The notes below the pieces were generated by a model. The model did no database searches and was not told the DNA's origin. It saw nothing but the letters and a program-made list of their open reading frames with translations. From Perca fluviatilis (lineage: Eukaryota; Chordata; Actinopteri; Perciformes; Percidae), in contig NC_053118.1 in assembly GCF_010015445.1 (NCBI RefSeq), positions 20,201,437 to 20,265,436 of the forward strand: DNA of 64,000 nucleotides, written 5' to 3'. The number at the start of each line of letters is the position of its first letter. The stretch's first letter is position 1. Position numbers and translations under genes: made by a program. Positions 1 to 13,256 of the stretch are shown one piece after another.

Positions 1-423
1 AGAAACACACCTCTGGGTCTAATCGTGCCTGTAACACAGAAGTATCTCACAAAAAAGGGACAGCCAAAGACAAATTAGCAAGCTGTGTCTTGACCTGCCC
101 TGTTTGTCCGTTGCAAATTCTTGCAGAACAGGGTTAGATTAGATGTATCTCTGCCAAAAAAAAAAAAAAAAAGCCTTGGTGTACAGGCTGTGATGAAATG
201 TCCTTTTCTCTTGTATGTGTTGATTTGGATCAATTCCACAAGCTTTTCCTGTAAATCTTGATAAGAATAATGTAATGTTGTTACTCGATATACAGCCAAC
301 AGGACCTCTAGTATTCTGTTTATTCAGTTGTTTGGTTCAAAAGAGTGGCTTCAGTGCAATCTATGATGTACACCTCTTACATCACATGGACAATCAAAAT
401 AAGTTGTATTTTTCCCCCTTCAG

Positions 424-3400
424 AGACAACATAGACGACTTTAAAGTCCAGACAGCCAAGCATCCTAACATGGGCTCGGCCCCTTTACGGCCGCACAGTG
501 AACAGTCTAAAGACCGGTTGTCCAAGAGGCTTTCAACTGAGTCTAATGGGACCAGTGAAGGAGGTGTGGGCTCGTCCACACCAGTGGAGGTGACTGCTTT
601 GGAGGAGTCTTTTCGCCGCTTCGCTATCCACGGTGACACTCGCGCTACCGGCAAGGACATGCACGGAAAGAACTGGTCCAAGCTCTGCAAGGACTGTGGC
701 GTGATTGACGGCAAGAACATCACCCTCACTGATGTGGACATCGTCTTCAGCAAAGTCAAGTAAGAAAGGCAATTTAAACCTATTTGAGCTGCCTTTCATT
801 GTCTAAAGGTCTGTTAATCTTCCAACATCTGAGCCAGAGTCTTGTAACAGGCATGCCATTACAGGATTCTTTTACAACATAGTGTAACTGTTGCAGCTGC
901 AGAGATGACTACAGGCTTAGTCACCCAGATCAGCATGCCCAAAAGGCCACTAAAGTGGTTTGAAAATGGTAGCATTGTGGTTGTTAAGAACACAGAAGTA
1001 GAGAGGAAAACTGTCTCTAGACTGCACTGTAGGAACGTTTTTATTCTATTTCATAAGTGCTCAGAATTAAATCACTGGCATGGTCTTTAGCACGAGTAAA
1101 ACAGGCACCAACTGTATTTATAACACCTAATTAAGGTGTCAACTGTTTCATTAGTGTCTGCACTAACGAAACATTAAAGGAATACGCCACCGTTTGTTGA
1201 AATAGGGCTTAACACGGTCTCCCCTAGCTGTAGATAGGTGGGCCAACACATTTTTTGTGCATGCATTCTTTTAGTCCGGTGCAACACCGGCTGCGCCGCC
1301 GCTAGTTAGCTTAGCGCACTGAATGGAATCCTATGTTGCCGGTTAGCATGTTGTGAGTAAAAGTGAGCCATCAAAAGACAAAAAAACAACCTAATTACTT
1401 GCACTGAGACAAAAAATGCATTGTCCCACCTGTCTACAGCCAGGGTAGACCGTGATAAGCCCTATTTTAACAAACGGTGGCATATTCCTTGAAGCAAACA
1501 ATGTTTGTCAAACTAAAATTAGCATAGCATTAATGAGACAACTCTATGGTAAATATTTTTGTAGTTATTAAATTCCGTTTTTTCAGGCAGTGTTTTGGAA
1601 GATGCCTTTCTTTCTTAAATTAAATTGGCTCTTCTGAAGCTGTCCATCAGAAGAGGCAGGCAGAGTAAGAGGCCAGGATGGCTCATCCTGTATCTCCTTG
1701 GGCCAGATTGATTCATCCTTTACTGCCTGATTTAAGTGAAGTCGAATCTAATAATAAGCTGTGACCTGAATATTATTTAGCTAAAGAATAAAGGCAGTTT
1801 ATCTGTATAGCTGTGCTTAGGTTTAACTAGGGTTTTGAGTGTATTTGGGCTGATAACATTGACAGATGAGTGCAGATATTTTCCGCACCACATTAAGTGC
1901 TGGTATTGTTATAGTATTGGGCACATACAGTAAGGTGACACAGAAGAAAGCTGGTGTAGAAAAGGACAGGGCTTTTACAAAGTGGGTTTGTATGTTTTTT
2001 GCGCATGATTATTTCATTCATACACAAAGCAGCTTACCTGGTTGAATGTTATGAATGAAGATTACAGTATTCTGCTAGACAGCACCAGAATAGAAGAGTA
2101 TGGCTTGCAGCCTCTCATCATGAAATCTTGCTTCAGGAGTGAGAATCTCACATTGATTCAGTGTATTTTCCATCTTGTGCTGGTATGTAACCATCTCAGT
2201 TCAATCTCAGTCACTTTGTGTACACACGTATATACAGGAGATTCCAAAATGGTTTTAGTGGGATTTTTCAGTTTGAAATGGTTTATTCTTGTCTTTATAA
2301 CAAAAGAGTGTTAAAAAAAGCAGCTCCAGGACTATTGAAGTCCTAAAAACTTACTGACTACTACTATTACACACATACAGTACAGTGGAAACTAAAATGG
2401 CTATATTTTTTAATTTCTATTTTTTGCATATCATGTAGAAAGATATTTGAAGGTATTTGAAATAAAGTATTCTATATATTTGACTATATTTAAAGTAGAT
2501 CATCAGATAGTCCATAGCATTTCTTGTTTCAACATCTTGTAACCCCCACAGTCATTACCCATGATCCAAAATATTTTAAATAACATTTGATAGGGGTGTA
2601 AGAAAAAATTGATACACTTGAGTATCGCTTTATTTTATTTTGCTATATTGTATCGATTTTCAAAAACACAATATTGATTTTTTAATTTTATTTATTTAAA
2701 AATATTTTTGGTTTATGTTAAAAAATATTCATGTAAGACAGTAGTTCATGTTTATGTTGTGTTTAAACCCCCTACCGCTAGATGACTATGCTGAGACACA
2801 CCACTAGTGTCCTTGCCTAACAGTGCCTAGCAGTGCCTGACTTTTTGCTAGACGCTAACAATGTAGCTATGGCTGAAATTTGGCCTACTTTAGCATATAC
2901 AAATTTGCTCACTAAGAACTTGTGAACCACAATCCCTAACTGGCAGCTTGATTTTTTGTGTACTGAATTGTTTACCTAAAGTAAACCTATTTGACTTTTA
3001 TGCACATCATGTCTTTTTTTAAATATTAGTTTACGCACAGTATCGAAATATACTGCAATATATTGAATCGTGACCCATGTATTGTGATACGTATCGTATC
3101 GCCAGATTCTTGCCAATACACAGACCTAACATTTGACTGCAGGATATAACAATGCAGAATACAATAATCATTTAAAAATAAATCATAAATCATAAAAATT
3201 AGTACTTGTAGTTTTCACTTGACATTATTTTTGCACTTAATGTACATTCTCACTTCTTACAATAAACTTGACAAATGTTCTTACATTTGTAAAGCAAAAG
3301 AAGTATCTTTGTTTTTCAGGACTGTGAGTCACCTATATCAACACCTTCACAGTTGGCATGGCAGTGAGTGAACATGTTTACTGCTGTGAACATTTTCTTG

Positions 3401-5892
3401 GCAAGATTAGAGCCACTATATAAAACGGACTGTGGGATTTAAAGTTGTATACATCCTGCTCCATTGGTGAGCAATATTTAGAAATGTGCAAACAATATTG
3501 TGCAACCACTTTAAAGATTTGCATGTCATACATGCTCTTTGTAGTGAATCTGTGCAGTGCTGTATAAATTAGGTCCTTGAATGTGAGTTTACAGCCTCTG
3601 TCGTCTGAGCCTCACAGGTTCTAATCAGGGTCCCAGATAGTCCAGCATGCATTTTGAACCACAGCTGTGTTCAAAATGCACAGGATAGTACAGTAAAATC
3701 CAAACAAAGCGTGTGGTGTGTGAACCCTTCAGAGCCAGCCACAGGATAAAAAGCGGTACAGACTGGGGGAAGGGCTCATTTTCATGTGGTTTCTGACTCC
3801 AGGCGTGACTGAGCCAGGCAGGGCTGCCATGCCAGAGATGCAGATCTCTACTTTCCCTTTAATCAGTGTCAAAGCTCTTTGCTTGCACACGAAAAATTAA
3901 ACATCTTAATGAGCACTAGCTAATCGCAGTATGGCTGAATGAATCCATATTTATTGTGGGTATGGAGGTTTGCTGTGCTGTCTGCCTGCTTGGAGCCAAA
4001 ACACCACCAGCATAAACTATGGATGAGGTAAAAATCTGGTGTGGACTAATTAATTACGAGCATGGTTTTACGGTGGCTTCATTTTCTAGGCTTTTGGTTA
4101 TACTTCCTCATCACTGAACATGATCGTAGGCGGTGCAGGAGCATTTTAGCCTGAAACAGATTTAGCCAACTACTGTGTCAGATCCATATGGATCACGTTC
4201 TGCAGATGGTTAAACTATGTAAATAAACAGCAGGTCATCTACCGCAGTATCCCGAAATAAAATAAAGCTCCACTCGCCCTCTAACCTTTGTCCTTCTTAA
4301 CCTTCTCAGATTGTGATCTATTTACACAGCTTAAAAGGTGCAATAGGTAAACCTTATTTAACTAACTTTCTGTCATATTTCCTGAAACTGACCCTAAGTT
4401 CGAGTAGAACTACATGAAGCAGGTAATTAAAAAAAGAATCCGGCTCCTCTGGCGCCACATACAGCCTGTAGCGCGATTTGCAAAAATCCACAGCTCTCTG
4501 CTCAGATGCACCAATCAGGGCCGGGGGGTGTCTAACTGCGTGTCAATCACTGCTCATGCACACACATTCATTCTCCCTTGTGGGGGGAGGGGCTTTGGGG
4601 ACTTGAATAGCTCAGTGTGGGGAGATCTGCAGAGGACACATAGTTATCTTCCTCGGACAAAAACAGCAGCTGGAAGTCCAGTTTCCCTTCTGACAGCATG
4701 GAACAGGCACTGAGGAATGGATGTTCAACACTTATGGATTGCCCAAACAAAACCACTCACTGGATGAGTCAAATTAATAATAAACCCTAACACCCCTGTT
4801 TACTTTAGCTTGTTGCTATGACAGCAGGTTGCCCCGGAAGACTGTGGGCTTTATAGGCTGTTGTTTAGGTGATTTGTCACCACGGCAATGGCTGTTTGTG
4901 TTTGTGTTACTAGGCACTTTTTACATGGAAGTGAAACACACAAATGACCAGTTAAAGAACTGGAGTACTCTTGAAAGGAGAATGATTGATGATGATGACC
5001 CGTGGTATGGTTATCTTAAAAATAAGAATACAGGGCAGATCTAAATGTCCCTAGCTGCAATGAATCAGGCCTTCTGACTACTGGAACTGAACTATACAGC
5101 TGCACACAATATGATACATGATACGAAGAGACAGTCACATATACAGCTTACAGAGGTGTGTGTGTGTGTGTGGTTGCTCAGACAACTGGGAGACAAGATC
5201 CAAACAGGGAACATTTTCTTATTGTTTATTTCAGCAGGATACCATCTCCATGATGTGTCTAACATCTGCCATGTTGAAGTGATCACAAATGGCTCTGTGT
5301 ACACTACTCTCTGCTCTCATTTTAAGCTTTCAAACTTTAATGAAAGGCTGTAGAAAAGCTGATAAAGCAAGCCAAAATACAGTGTTTCTGTCCCTGGAGA
5401 AATCTTTTGCAGTGGTTTTATGTGCTATACTGTGACATAAGCTTCCTTTCGTCCTATATTTCAGGAAGAAATCCTGTCGCACCATCACATACGACGAGTT
5501 CAAGATTGCACTTGGAGAGCTGGCCAGGAAGAAATATAAAGAAAGGACTGGAGAGGAGGCTGAGGCCGAGGTCTTCAAACTGATTGAGGGGAAGACACCT
5601 GTCATTGCAGGAGTCACGGTAAGAATCAAAGGGTGAAAATTACTGACTTTTCATACCAGCAATCACAGAATAAACTCAAAATGTTTTCTAAACTTCCTGG
5701 CAGAGAGCCGTGGCGTCCCCAACAGTGAGCCGTCTTACGGACCCCACCAAGTTTACAGGGTCACACAAGGAGCGTTTTGATGACACTGGTCGCGGGAAGG
5801 GTAAGGCAGGACGAGTGGATATGGTTGACACTTCTGGATACGTCTCGGGGTACAAACATCGAGGGACATATGAAAAGAAAGTGAATAAATAA
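424..5892 (+). CDS. tppp: Tubulin polymerization-promoting protein (p25-alpha), 5' partial
   Basis: Binds and bundles microtubules and promotes tubulin polymerization; in vertebrates it is best known in oligodendrocytes. Three exons are visible: 424-759, 5465-5618 and 5704-5892 (TAA). Splice sites are GT-AG and the frame joins exactly. The conserved p25-alpha core is clear ([12 protein letters not shown] with the Cys/His cluster, then DVDIVFSK). The C-terminal tail carries [20 protein letters not shown], a GRGKGKAGR glycine-rich motif and SGYVSGYKH. The long disordered N-terminus ([12 protein letters not shown]) fits TPPP1 rather than the shorter TPPP2 or TPPP3. The first visible exon opens in mid-codon behind a pyrimidine tract, so an upstream exon ending in ATGGC would give Met-Ala-Asp; that exon is inferred and lies outside the window. 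About 227 residues are expected, against 219 in human. Intron 1 is 4.7 kb and full of MITEs. The gene is tail-to-tail with cep72, as in human. Confidence 0.93.
1177..1490. repeat. MITE with long terminal inverted repeats
   Basis: The left end (AAGGAATACGCCACCGTTTG) reappears almost perfectly inverted at the right end, and pairing continues for roughly 45 bp including TAGGGCTTA and CACGGTCT. The 314-bp unit has no coding capacity and lies in tppp intron 1. It resembles a MITE I remember as common in percomorph genomes. No clear target-site duplication was seen, so the superfamily is not assigned. A 28-bp hairpin (1144-1172) sits directly upstream. Confidence 0.8.
2591..3128. mobile_element. 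Non-autonomous hAT-type MITE with 8-bp target duplication
   Basis: The element begins TAGGGGTGTA and ends CAGACCTA. The terminal inversion is short and degenerate, followed by subterminal GTATCG-type repeats. It is flanked on both sides by the identical 8-mer ACATTTGA (2583-2590 and 3129-3136). An 8-bp duplication is the signature of hAT transposition. It is 538 bp long, AT-rich and non-coding, in tppp intron 1. Confidence 0.85.
4325..4720. repeat. Probable dispersed-repeat fragment
   Basis: This stretch starts near an AAAAGGTGCAATAGG end-like sequence and has a locally GC-rich interior (ACCAATCAGGGCCGGGGGGT) unlike the surrounding AT-rich intron. I recognise it as resembling a dispersed teleost repeat, but no matching inverted end is visible, so the call rests on memory and composition only. 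Confidence 0.35.
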
Positions 5893-6342
5893 ACCTTACC
5901 GTGGGCAAACTCATGTGAGGGCGAGGATAAGGAAATAGACATTTGATCAACTACTATGATACTTTTCTATTAAGAGTACTCAAAGAAAGCACAAAAAAAT
6001 AGCATTTCATATATTTTTCCCAGCCATCAATTGTGTGTGTGTGTGTGTGAGAGAGAGGTTTTTGAGTTCCTCTCTTTTAGAAGTGTGAGAACTGGAAAAC
6101 TGTTTACATCTATTTTTACAAAGTCATCACCAGCTGGTACATTCCTGTCTGATAGCAAGTTACTGCCAAACACTGAAGCGAACAAACGAGAGAAAACTGC
6201 TATGCTATGAATACTGAAGCTTTGTTGTAATGATAGGGCCTTATATTTATTGAGCACAATGAACAACATGCCAAGAAAAACAGGCGTGGGACAACAGTTT
6301 GATGAATTAACGTTGCACTTTTTAATGGAAACTTTTTGAATC

Positions 6343-6405
<63 letters not shown>

Positions 6406-7800
6406 TGTATATTTGATTTGTAGTTTCAATGAGAATTAGCTAATTTTTGACACGTTTTTTGAAATCTTAAATGGCTCCATTCTTCATTGTTGTCTGTCTG
6501 CCATCCCCACTTGTCAACTGTTATTAAGTCTTAAAAAATCTGCTGTTAATTTTTTTGTAAGCTCACACTGTCATTTTAAGAATTTGCCTTCAGCTCAAAC
6601 CAAGAAAATATATTAAGGGTTTTGTCAACTTGTATTCATGTTTTTGTTGCAAAATGCAGCATAGTTAACGTTAGACTGAACATTTTTTTTACCTCTGTGA
6701 TATCTTCTTACTTTTGTGAATATGTAAAACATAAAAATTCCTACCACGTAAACCTTTTAAATATGCCTGCTTATAACAAAAAAATACAATAGGAGTCTTG
6801 GAGAATCTATTTTCTCCTACAATGTTGTTATTCAGACCACAAACCATTTTGCTAACATGCATTTTGAATTTTAAGTTGTTGAAATTCAGCTGAAGGAAGC
6901 TCTAACCATAGTAGATGAGCTCAGTTGTACAAGATTGTATTTTTAACATTTTACTATTTCCTCATGATTTCTATACAGTAGTTCTAATATATTTGTGGTG
7001 AGATTGTGTATATTCTAAAATCTTATAGCCCCATGGCTTAATTTATGACACTGGCTTCATATGTTGTTTTTATGTATTGCTGTACTTTGTGCATGTTTAT
7101 GTATATTGCATTTGATTCAGAAGCATATAGATGACAGTAGGAGTTTGTCATATCTTATCTGAGCTGCTGTGAGGACAGACTACTGGACAGACTTAAATAT
7201 TTTCTTGCAAAAAAAAAAAAAAAAAAAGTGTAAGTGTAAGTGATGGAATTGCAGGATCATGATGAAATCTTGTATTGCTTGAAATCAATATGTATCAACT
7301 TGTACATACAAAGTCAGCTATGCTCCAATGCTATTATTATAGTTGTCTGTTGGTAAAGATTTAGAGTACCTTTTATGTGTGCTACTGTCATCCAAGGCAC
7401 AAATTCAACTGAAAACAGAAGCAGGGTTTTACTGTTGTATCCTTACAAATTAGATAAAGGGAAAATTGCAAAGAAGTAATATTTTGTAGAATATTTTTCC
7501 AACATAGTGACAGTGTCACACACTACCTGTAGCGTCAGCTGATGAAGAATCATGCATCAAGTGCAAAACTCGCAGCTATCAGTGTGTTAGTTTTCATTTG
7601 CTGCAGTAGCTTGATCTGTTCTCTGTGCTTAATGCCAAATACTGTGCACCTTTAATGTGGAGGAACATATGGTCTTATTTGTTTTTTTTCAAATAACTTT
7701 TAATGTACTATTGTGCCCTGGTGCATGCAGTGTGTTCTTGTTCTTTACACCTCTTAATGTGTGTTCATGATTTGTAGTGCATTACTGAAAAATAAAAACA
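5893..7800 (+). other. tppp 3' UTR with poly(A) signal
   Basis: About 1.9 kb of AT-rich sequence follows the tppp stop and ends at a canonical AATAAA (7791-7796) followed by a GT-rich stretch. It includes a pure (TA)n run at 6345-6402 and a poly(A) tract near 7207-7227. No other open frame with gene-like features was seen. The extent is inferred from the poly(A) signal; no transcript evidence is available. Confidence 0.6.
6345..6402. repeat. (TA)n microsatellite
   Basis: About 29 uninterrupted TA units, probably within the tppp 3' UTR. Confidence 0.95.
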
Positions 7801-8517
7801 AAGTATAGGGTGTCAGTCAAAACACAATGTTTTAAGTTATTATGACTGTGAAACTCCCCACCACAGCCCTGTAACATTCACATAAAAACAACAGCTACAG
7901 TCAGTTTATGTAGTAGCATCTACATCTTTGCCAGGTCTTGCATTAGTGTTTGTGAGAGGAAAGTGCATGTGCGTGTTTGTGTAGCTCTCCTGCCCGAAGG
8001 CAGAGGTATAAATAAAGTCACAGTGCAGCTGGAATCTAAATGCATTCATTCCACTGCAGCGTATAAAGCAGATGGAGACATAAGTGACCTAAAAAAAAAA
8101 AAAAGGAAAACAGCTAAGAGAGACACAATCTTGCCACTGTTCCAGGAAATACATTATGACCTTCGCACTAACATGTCCCCCCCCCCCCCCGCCCCTTAAT
8201 ATCATTTAACATAACAGCCCTGTCACACACTTATACACAAGCGTCCTTGAATTAATTGCTTTTCCCCATTATGGTTTACATCAAGCAAACAGAGCCTATA
8301 CAGATTGTTTTAAAAGAAATAATAAACTTTTTTTTTTCAAAAGGGCTAGGAACTTAAAACATACAGAAAATAAATGTACACTGCAGTGACAAAGTAAAAA
8401 TGATTAAAAACAGTCTGTAGCTGCTGGGCCTCTTGCAGCAAATGCAACGCCAATATGACGCTCGGCATAGTCTTGCTTTGATAGTTTTATCCCAGTGTGC
8501 ATCATTCAAATTACTTT
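7801..8517. other. Intergenic gap between convergent tppp and cep72
   Basis: This 0.7-kb interval lies between the tppp poly(A) signal and the cep72 stop codon and must hold the cep72 3' UTR. It contains a short poly(C) run near 8177. No conserved open frame was seen, and no clear minus-strand AATAAA could be fixed. Confidence 0.5.
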
Positions 8518-11500
8518 TTAAAGTTCCCCACTTCCCTTCATCTCAGCTAGCAGACACTCGTTGGTAGCCACCAGGGACCTGCAGTACAGACAGACAAATC
8601 ACAAAGTACTAACAAAGTAGGGCTGCTTTAAAGTGTGAAAACATTGTTGTGGGTTTGTGGGTACAGCAAAACAGTGTGTCAACACTAAGATGGCAGAATC
8701 TTCTTACCTGTGGCTTTCTTGCAACATATTTGACAAATCCTTGACTTTCTCAGCCTCCAGGACTTTCTCCCTCAACCCCTCGATCTCTTTCCTCAGCTCT
8801 TCCACTTCTGTCTGAGCCTCTGAGGATGTGTAGGCACAGATAGTGAAAGTTTGTAAGAAAAAAACAGCAAAATGATCTTGTATGTGTCTCCCACTGGCAT
8901 TCACACACCCACCTTTAATCTGAGTAATAGGTGAACTTTTCATCATAGTCTTTAGATACTGTCGTTCTAACTTGATGAGCTGTTTTTGTAGAGCAACATT
9001 TTCCTCCAAGACAATCCTCAGCTGTTCATTTAGTTTGCCCTGTGTTAGAGTAAAGACAATAAATACAGTGTGCTCATCAAAACCATTAACGCCTCCTAAA
9101 GCCCAACAATGTTTTCTAGTGCTGAATCCACTCACAACTGCACTGCGAGCTTCCTCCAGCTGAGCGGAGAGGTTACGGACTTCAGTTTTGTGCTCTTCCT
9201 CCTGTGCAGCTGCTTGAAAGCTCAGTGCATCAGCTTCCCGTCTTAAGGTCCTGACCTCAGCCTCCCTACTGGAAACATCGTTTTCCATCATAGAAAGGAT
9301 CTGGACTGCCTGAGCTAGAACCAAAAATAGAAACGATGAGAAGACATTAATTATCTTCAGGCTCCTGTAATCAGATCCCACATTCCCCAAACCAAACTCA
9401 CACAGGAAGTTGTTGTTATGATGCAGTGATCTCTCTCCCATCCAGTGTTTGTCCACGAGGTTGAGGAGCATCTCCAGGGGTTTCCTATAACTACCCTGGG
9501 AGGTGAGATAGGGGATAAGTTGACATGAGAAAAGAAACAACCTCAAATATGAAATGCTTCAGTATGTGAAAAAGTAATTCACTTCTCACCCTTTTTTTCT
9601 TTTCCCCCTGCTGCGGCAGGCTGGAGCCCCCTTCTGTCTTGTTGAAGCTAGAGTAGGTTAGTCTCGGAGGATGTAAGAGGGGGTTGGAGGGGTCAGACAA
9701 ATTCAAACCAGGACGACGTGGACTGGGAGGCCGGATATTAACTAATGAGGAACTATGACGAAGACTTTGATCTGGAAAAATGTTGAAAACACACCTTCAA
9801 CAACATGCCAACAAAGTGTATGTGTATTAACGTCTTACAAAGGACTAGTACAGACATTGTTCTTACCAGGATTAGGGGTATAATGTCCCTTGGCTGCATG
9901 TCTGATTTGTTTGGGGAAGTCCTTTTGCGTTTGTATTCCAGGCACAGGTCTGTATTTCTCTACATAGGGGCCAAAGGACACCTTTGGTCTTTCAGTCACT
10001 TTTGATGAGGTGGAGCTTCTTTTATGAGACGGTTCTTTCATGTGTGGCACTTTGGACATTGTGTTATCTGGTCAAATAACAAATGACATAATAAAACACT
10101 GATATTTATTTACCTTCCATGTTCATGATTAAAAATAAATAAGAACTGGATTCTGTCTCCACCTGGTGGAAACGGCAGGACAATGGTCAGGCTGCAACTG
10201 TGATTTAGTTCCCTTTATTTAAAAAGGTCCTATGACATGGTGCTCTTTGGATGCTTTTATATAGGCCTCAGTGGTCCCCTAATACTGTATCTGAAGTCTC
10301 TTTCCCAAAATTCAGCCTTGGTGCAGAATTACAGCCACTAGAGCCAGTCCCACAATGAGCTTTCTTAGTATGTGCCATTTCTGTGTCTGTAGCAATTGAG
10401 GAGGAGAGAGGGGTGGGGGGGGTGGAGGGTGGGGGTGTGGCCTTGACCAACTGCCACTTTGCTCGTTTGAAAGCCATGATGTCTCTCTCTCATGGGTGGG
10501 CCAAATTCTCTGGGCAGGCAAAGGTAACCTTGCTCCTTATGAGCTCGTAAGGAGAAAGATTCCAGATCGGCCCATCTGAGCTTTCATTTTCTCAAAAGGC
10601 AGAGCAGGATACCCAGGGCTCGGTTTACCCCTATCGCCATTTCTAGCCACTGGGGGACCATAGGCAGGCTGGGGGAACGCATATTAATGTTAAAAAACCT
10701 CATAAAGTGAAATTTTCATGCCATGGGACCTTTAACTATTTCCTTACCTATTAACGTACCATATTTTGTAGGGGGGTACCTCAGGATGGATTTAGCAGTC
10801 TCCTAAAATAAATAAATCAAGAGCACATGCAAAATATATATGATAATGTAAATGCACCACTGATAATATTGTTTGACCTACAGCCAAATAAAAATCACCT
10901 GTTTTGGCGTAGAACTTCTCTGTTCTGTAAAATCTTTTGATTCGTCCTCTTTGGGTTCTGAGACAGAAGACAGTTTGAAATTGATATAAGTTGAAAAAAC
11001 AAAACATGGTTTAGTTTTGTTAAGATAATTAGCGTTTGGACTTTGACATCTTACCTTCTGCCTCCTTGTGAACTGAGTGGGACTGAGTTTCACTTTGGCC
11101 TCCATGATTCGTCGCAACAAAATTTAACATGATATCCTCAGTCTCAGTCAGGAGAGAGAGCCTCTTGGTAAAGTTCTCAACTAAAGCCAGTCTCTGATCA
11201 CTGCTTCTGAGAACCACAAGCAAGACAGTAAAGATACAACTCAAGCAAATAGCGGAAAGGAATTTATTTTGATAATGGTAACTTTTAATGGGTGTTTCTG
11301 TTACCCGGGGTTTCAACACTTTTGTCCTTTAAAAATCTACACTGAAAATCTACACTTATCCGTATTTGGCTGCTTTCTTTACACCTGAGTCACTCCCTTT
11401 TTTGGGCAGACTTCATACAAAGCTTTTTTTGTCCTTCTTCATACTATTCAAGAGGTTTTCCATGTTCTCAAGCTCAATGGTAGACCTATCAAGTCAAAGT

Positions 11501-13256
11501 TGAGCTGAAACACCTAAACTCAAGCATCTGACAATACGTGACAATCATTGTACCTTTGGTCAGCAATTTGATTCAGAGATGAGCTCTTCTGCTGAGGTAG
11601 AAGGTCAGAGGAGAACTGCATTATGGCAGCTTTGCGCTCAGTGTCTCTGACTGAACAGCCATCTAGAAAGCAAGGGAGGACACTTAATTATGCTGAAAAC
11701 TAACCTGCGATTAGCACAATCTGGGCGGCATGGTTATATCTTACCTAGTTTGCGTAGGTTGGGCATGGCATGCACCAGACAAAGCCGGTATTGTGGGTAA
11801 CTTTTGGTCAGAGGGTTGAGCCTGAGGTCCAGCTCTCTCAAAACTGGCAGCTCGTACAACACTTTCACCTCTTCAAGGGAAGGTATGCAGTTATAGTACA
11901 GGATGAGCCTTTCCAGCACTTTCAAATGTTGAACCCCCTAGGGAGAAAACATTATTTTAAACGGGGTCTGGCAACATATATTAGTTCAGAATAACGTATA
12001 ACAAAAAGGAAGTTAAAAAAAGGGTTAACTGGACATTAAATGGTTGACCTCATACACTTTTAACATAGTTCTACAATTGGGGAATTTTATTTAACATCTA
12101 CAAACACGTTTACTGCTTTAAAACATGATCCAGAATTTAAACCTACCTCAACAAAGACGAGCGCATTGCAGGACAGGTCCAATGACTTCAGACGGACAAA
12201 GTTATTCAGTGCGTTTCCCAAATGTCTGATCTTCTCTTCATATGTCCCCGGGAGGCTCAGTGAGCGGACATCACCTGTTTAAAAAGTATAAAATATATAT
12301 GTATAAATGAAGAGTGCACTGCATTATTCGCTTCTGGTGCTTTGGTTTGCAGCAGGTGACAGTTATTGCTGGTAGCTATGCTAGCCGTTAGCATAGCGCC
12401 CGATGCTAAGGCTTGGTAAAAGTCACTAGCTACAATTGTTTTACATAACAAAAGCTAAACGCTGCTGCTTGACCCGTAACGTTAGCAGGTATTTACTCCT
12501 ATACAACGTAAGTATTAACATGACACACTATTACCCAGACAGGGATGCTTTAATTGTAATCTCTCCCGTATCCATTGCTCTGTTATGGTTGTCAAACACT
12601 CCGCCGCCATACTTTTTGAATTTTTGTTGCCTTCGGGTACTGTCGGAAAAAATCAAAAACGTCTTTGTCTTTTCCATTGCATTACTTCTCCTAATATTTA
12701 ACATTGCCTTTAATTCACATAACCTGAACGCGGTCTTGCTTCTTATAATGAAAGCGTTATGTTTTTTATTAGTAACGTAACATTACATAGGCTAAATGTA
12801 TTTCAAGTACAAATGTATTTGTAGAGCACCGCCTCATACAAAGCAAGTAAAACCGCTCTAGAGATTGATAAAACAAAATGAATCAATACCAATACTGTTA
12901 TTCACAGAACACAAGTTAAACTCTGAACTCCAATTAATCCGCTTTGTCCAGTGCATACAGACAGTCTATCATGGTCCAGTGGAAGGTAGTCTCGCATTGC
13001 CACAGCGCAAGTGGACGGCTACATTTTGCGCTTTCTGCTGGTACAGTGGCAGACAGTTTATGAGCTGAATGAAGGCATCTTCTGGAGCCTGCGCACTGTC
13101 CATATCCGGACTTGTCACGTGTCAAAACCAAACACACCAATACATCCATGAAACAAACGTGTGTTCCTGTGTAGTTTGGTCATTGTGCTCTGTGTTTAAC
13201 TGACTTAATAAAATATTATCCGGCATTCAGATACCTGCAACTTCAGACACGTCCAT
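8518..13256 (-). CDS. cep72: Centrosomal protein 72
   Basis: CEP72 is a centriolar-satellite and centrosome protein that helps recruit gamma-tubulin-ring and satellite components. Fourteen exons in transcript order: 13256-13235, 12274-12147, 11937-11745, 11662-11554, 11206-11055, 10957-10899, 10802-10760, 10067-9867, 9771-9590, 9495-9402, 9314-9136, 9039-8913, 8819-8708, 8578-8518. They sum to 1662 bp (553 residues) with every phase matching. Exons 2-4 encode leucine-rich repeats (LKSLDLSCNAL, LERLILYYNCI) and the LRR cap (LDLRLNP, YRLCLVHAMPNLRKL). The middle is low-complexity and Ser-rich. The C-terminus has the family block LLNLVDKHWMGERSLHHN and coiled coils ending in LSNMLQESHRSLVATNECLL. 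Human CEP72 is about 647 residues and extends further C-terminally; this one stops 19 residues after LQESHR. The 7-codon first exon is the least certain. Its start is 95 bp from the divergent gene. Confidence 0.92.
10223..10735. mobile_element. Non-autonomous DNA transposon in a cep72 intron
   Basis: The left end AAAGGTCCTATGACATG and the inverted right end AAAGGTCCCATGGCATG pair with two differences over 17 bp. The 0.5-kb interior is non-coding and includes a G-rich tract near 10411-10438. It resembles a dispersed repeat I remember from percomorph fish. It lies in the intron between cep72 exons 7 and 8 (transcript order). The flanking duplication is ambiguous, possibly TTAA, so I do not name the superfamily. 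Confidence 0.75.

Noticed and set aside
8704..9546. Continuous 280-codon minus-strand frame
   Set aside because: It reads through three cep72 introns by chance; splice sites and homology show separate exons 10-13.
11419..11485. Possible extra cep72 exon (STIELENMENLLNSMKK)
   Set aside because: It looks coding-like, but its 67-bp length breaks the frame, while joining 11554 directly to 11206 keeps the frame exact.
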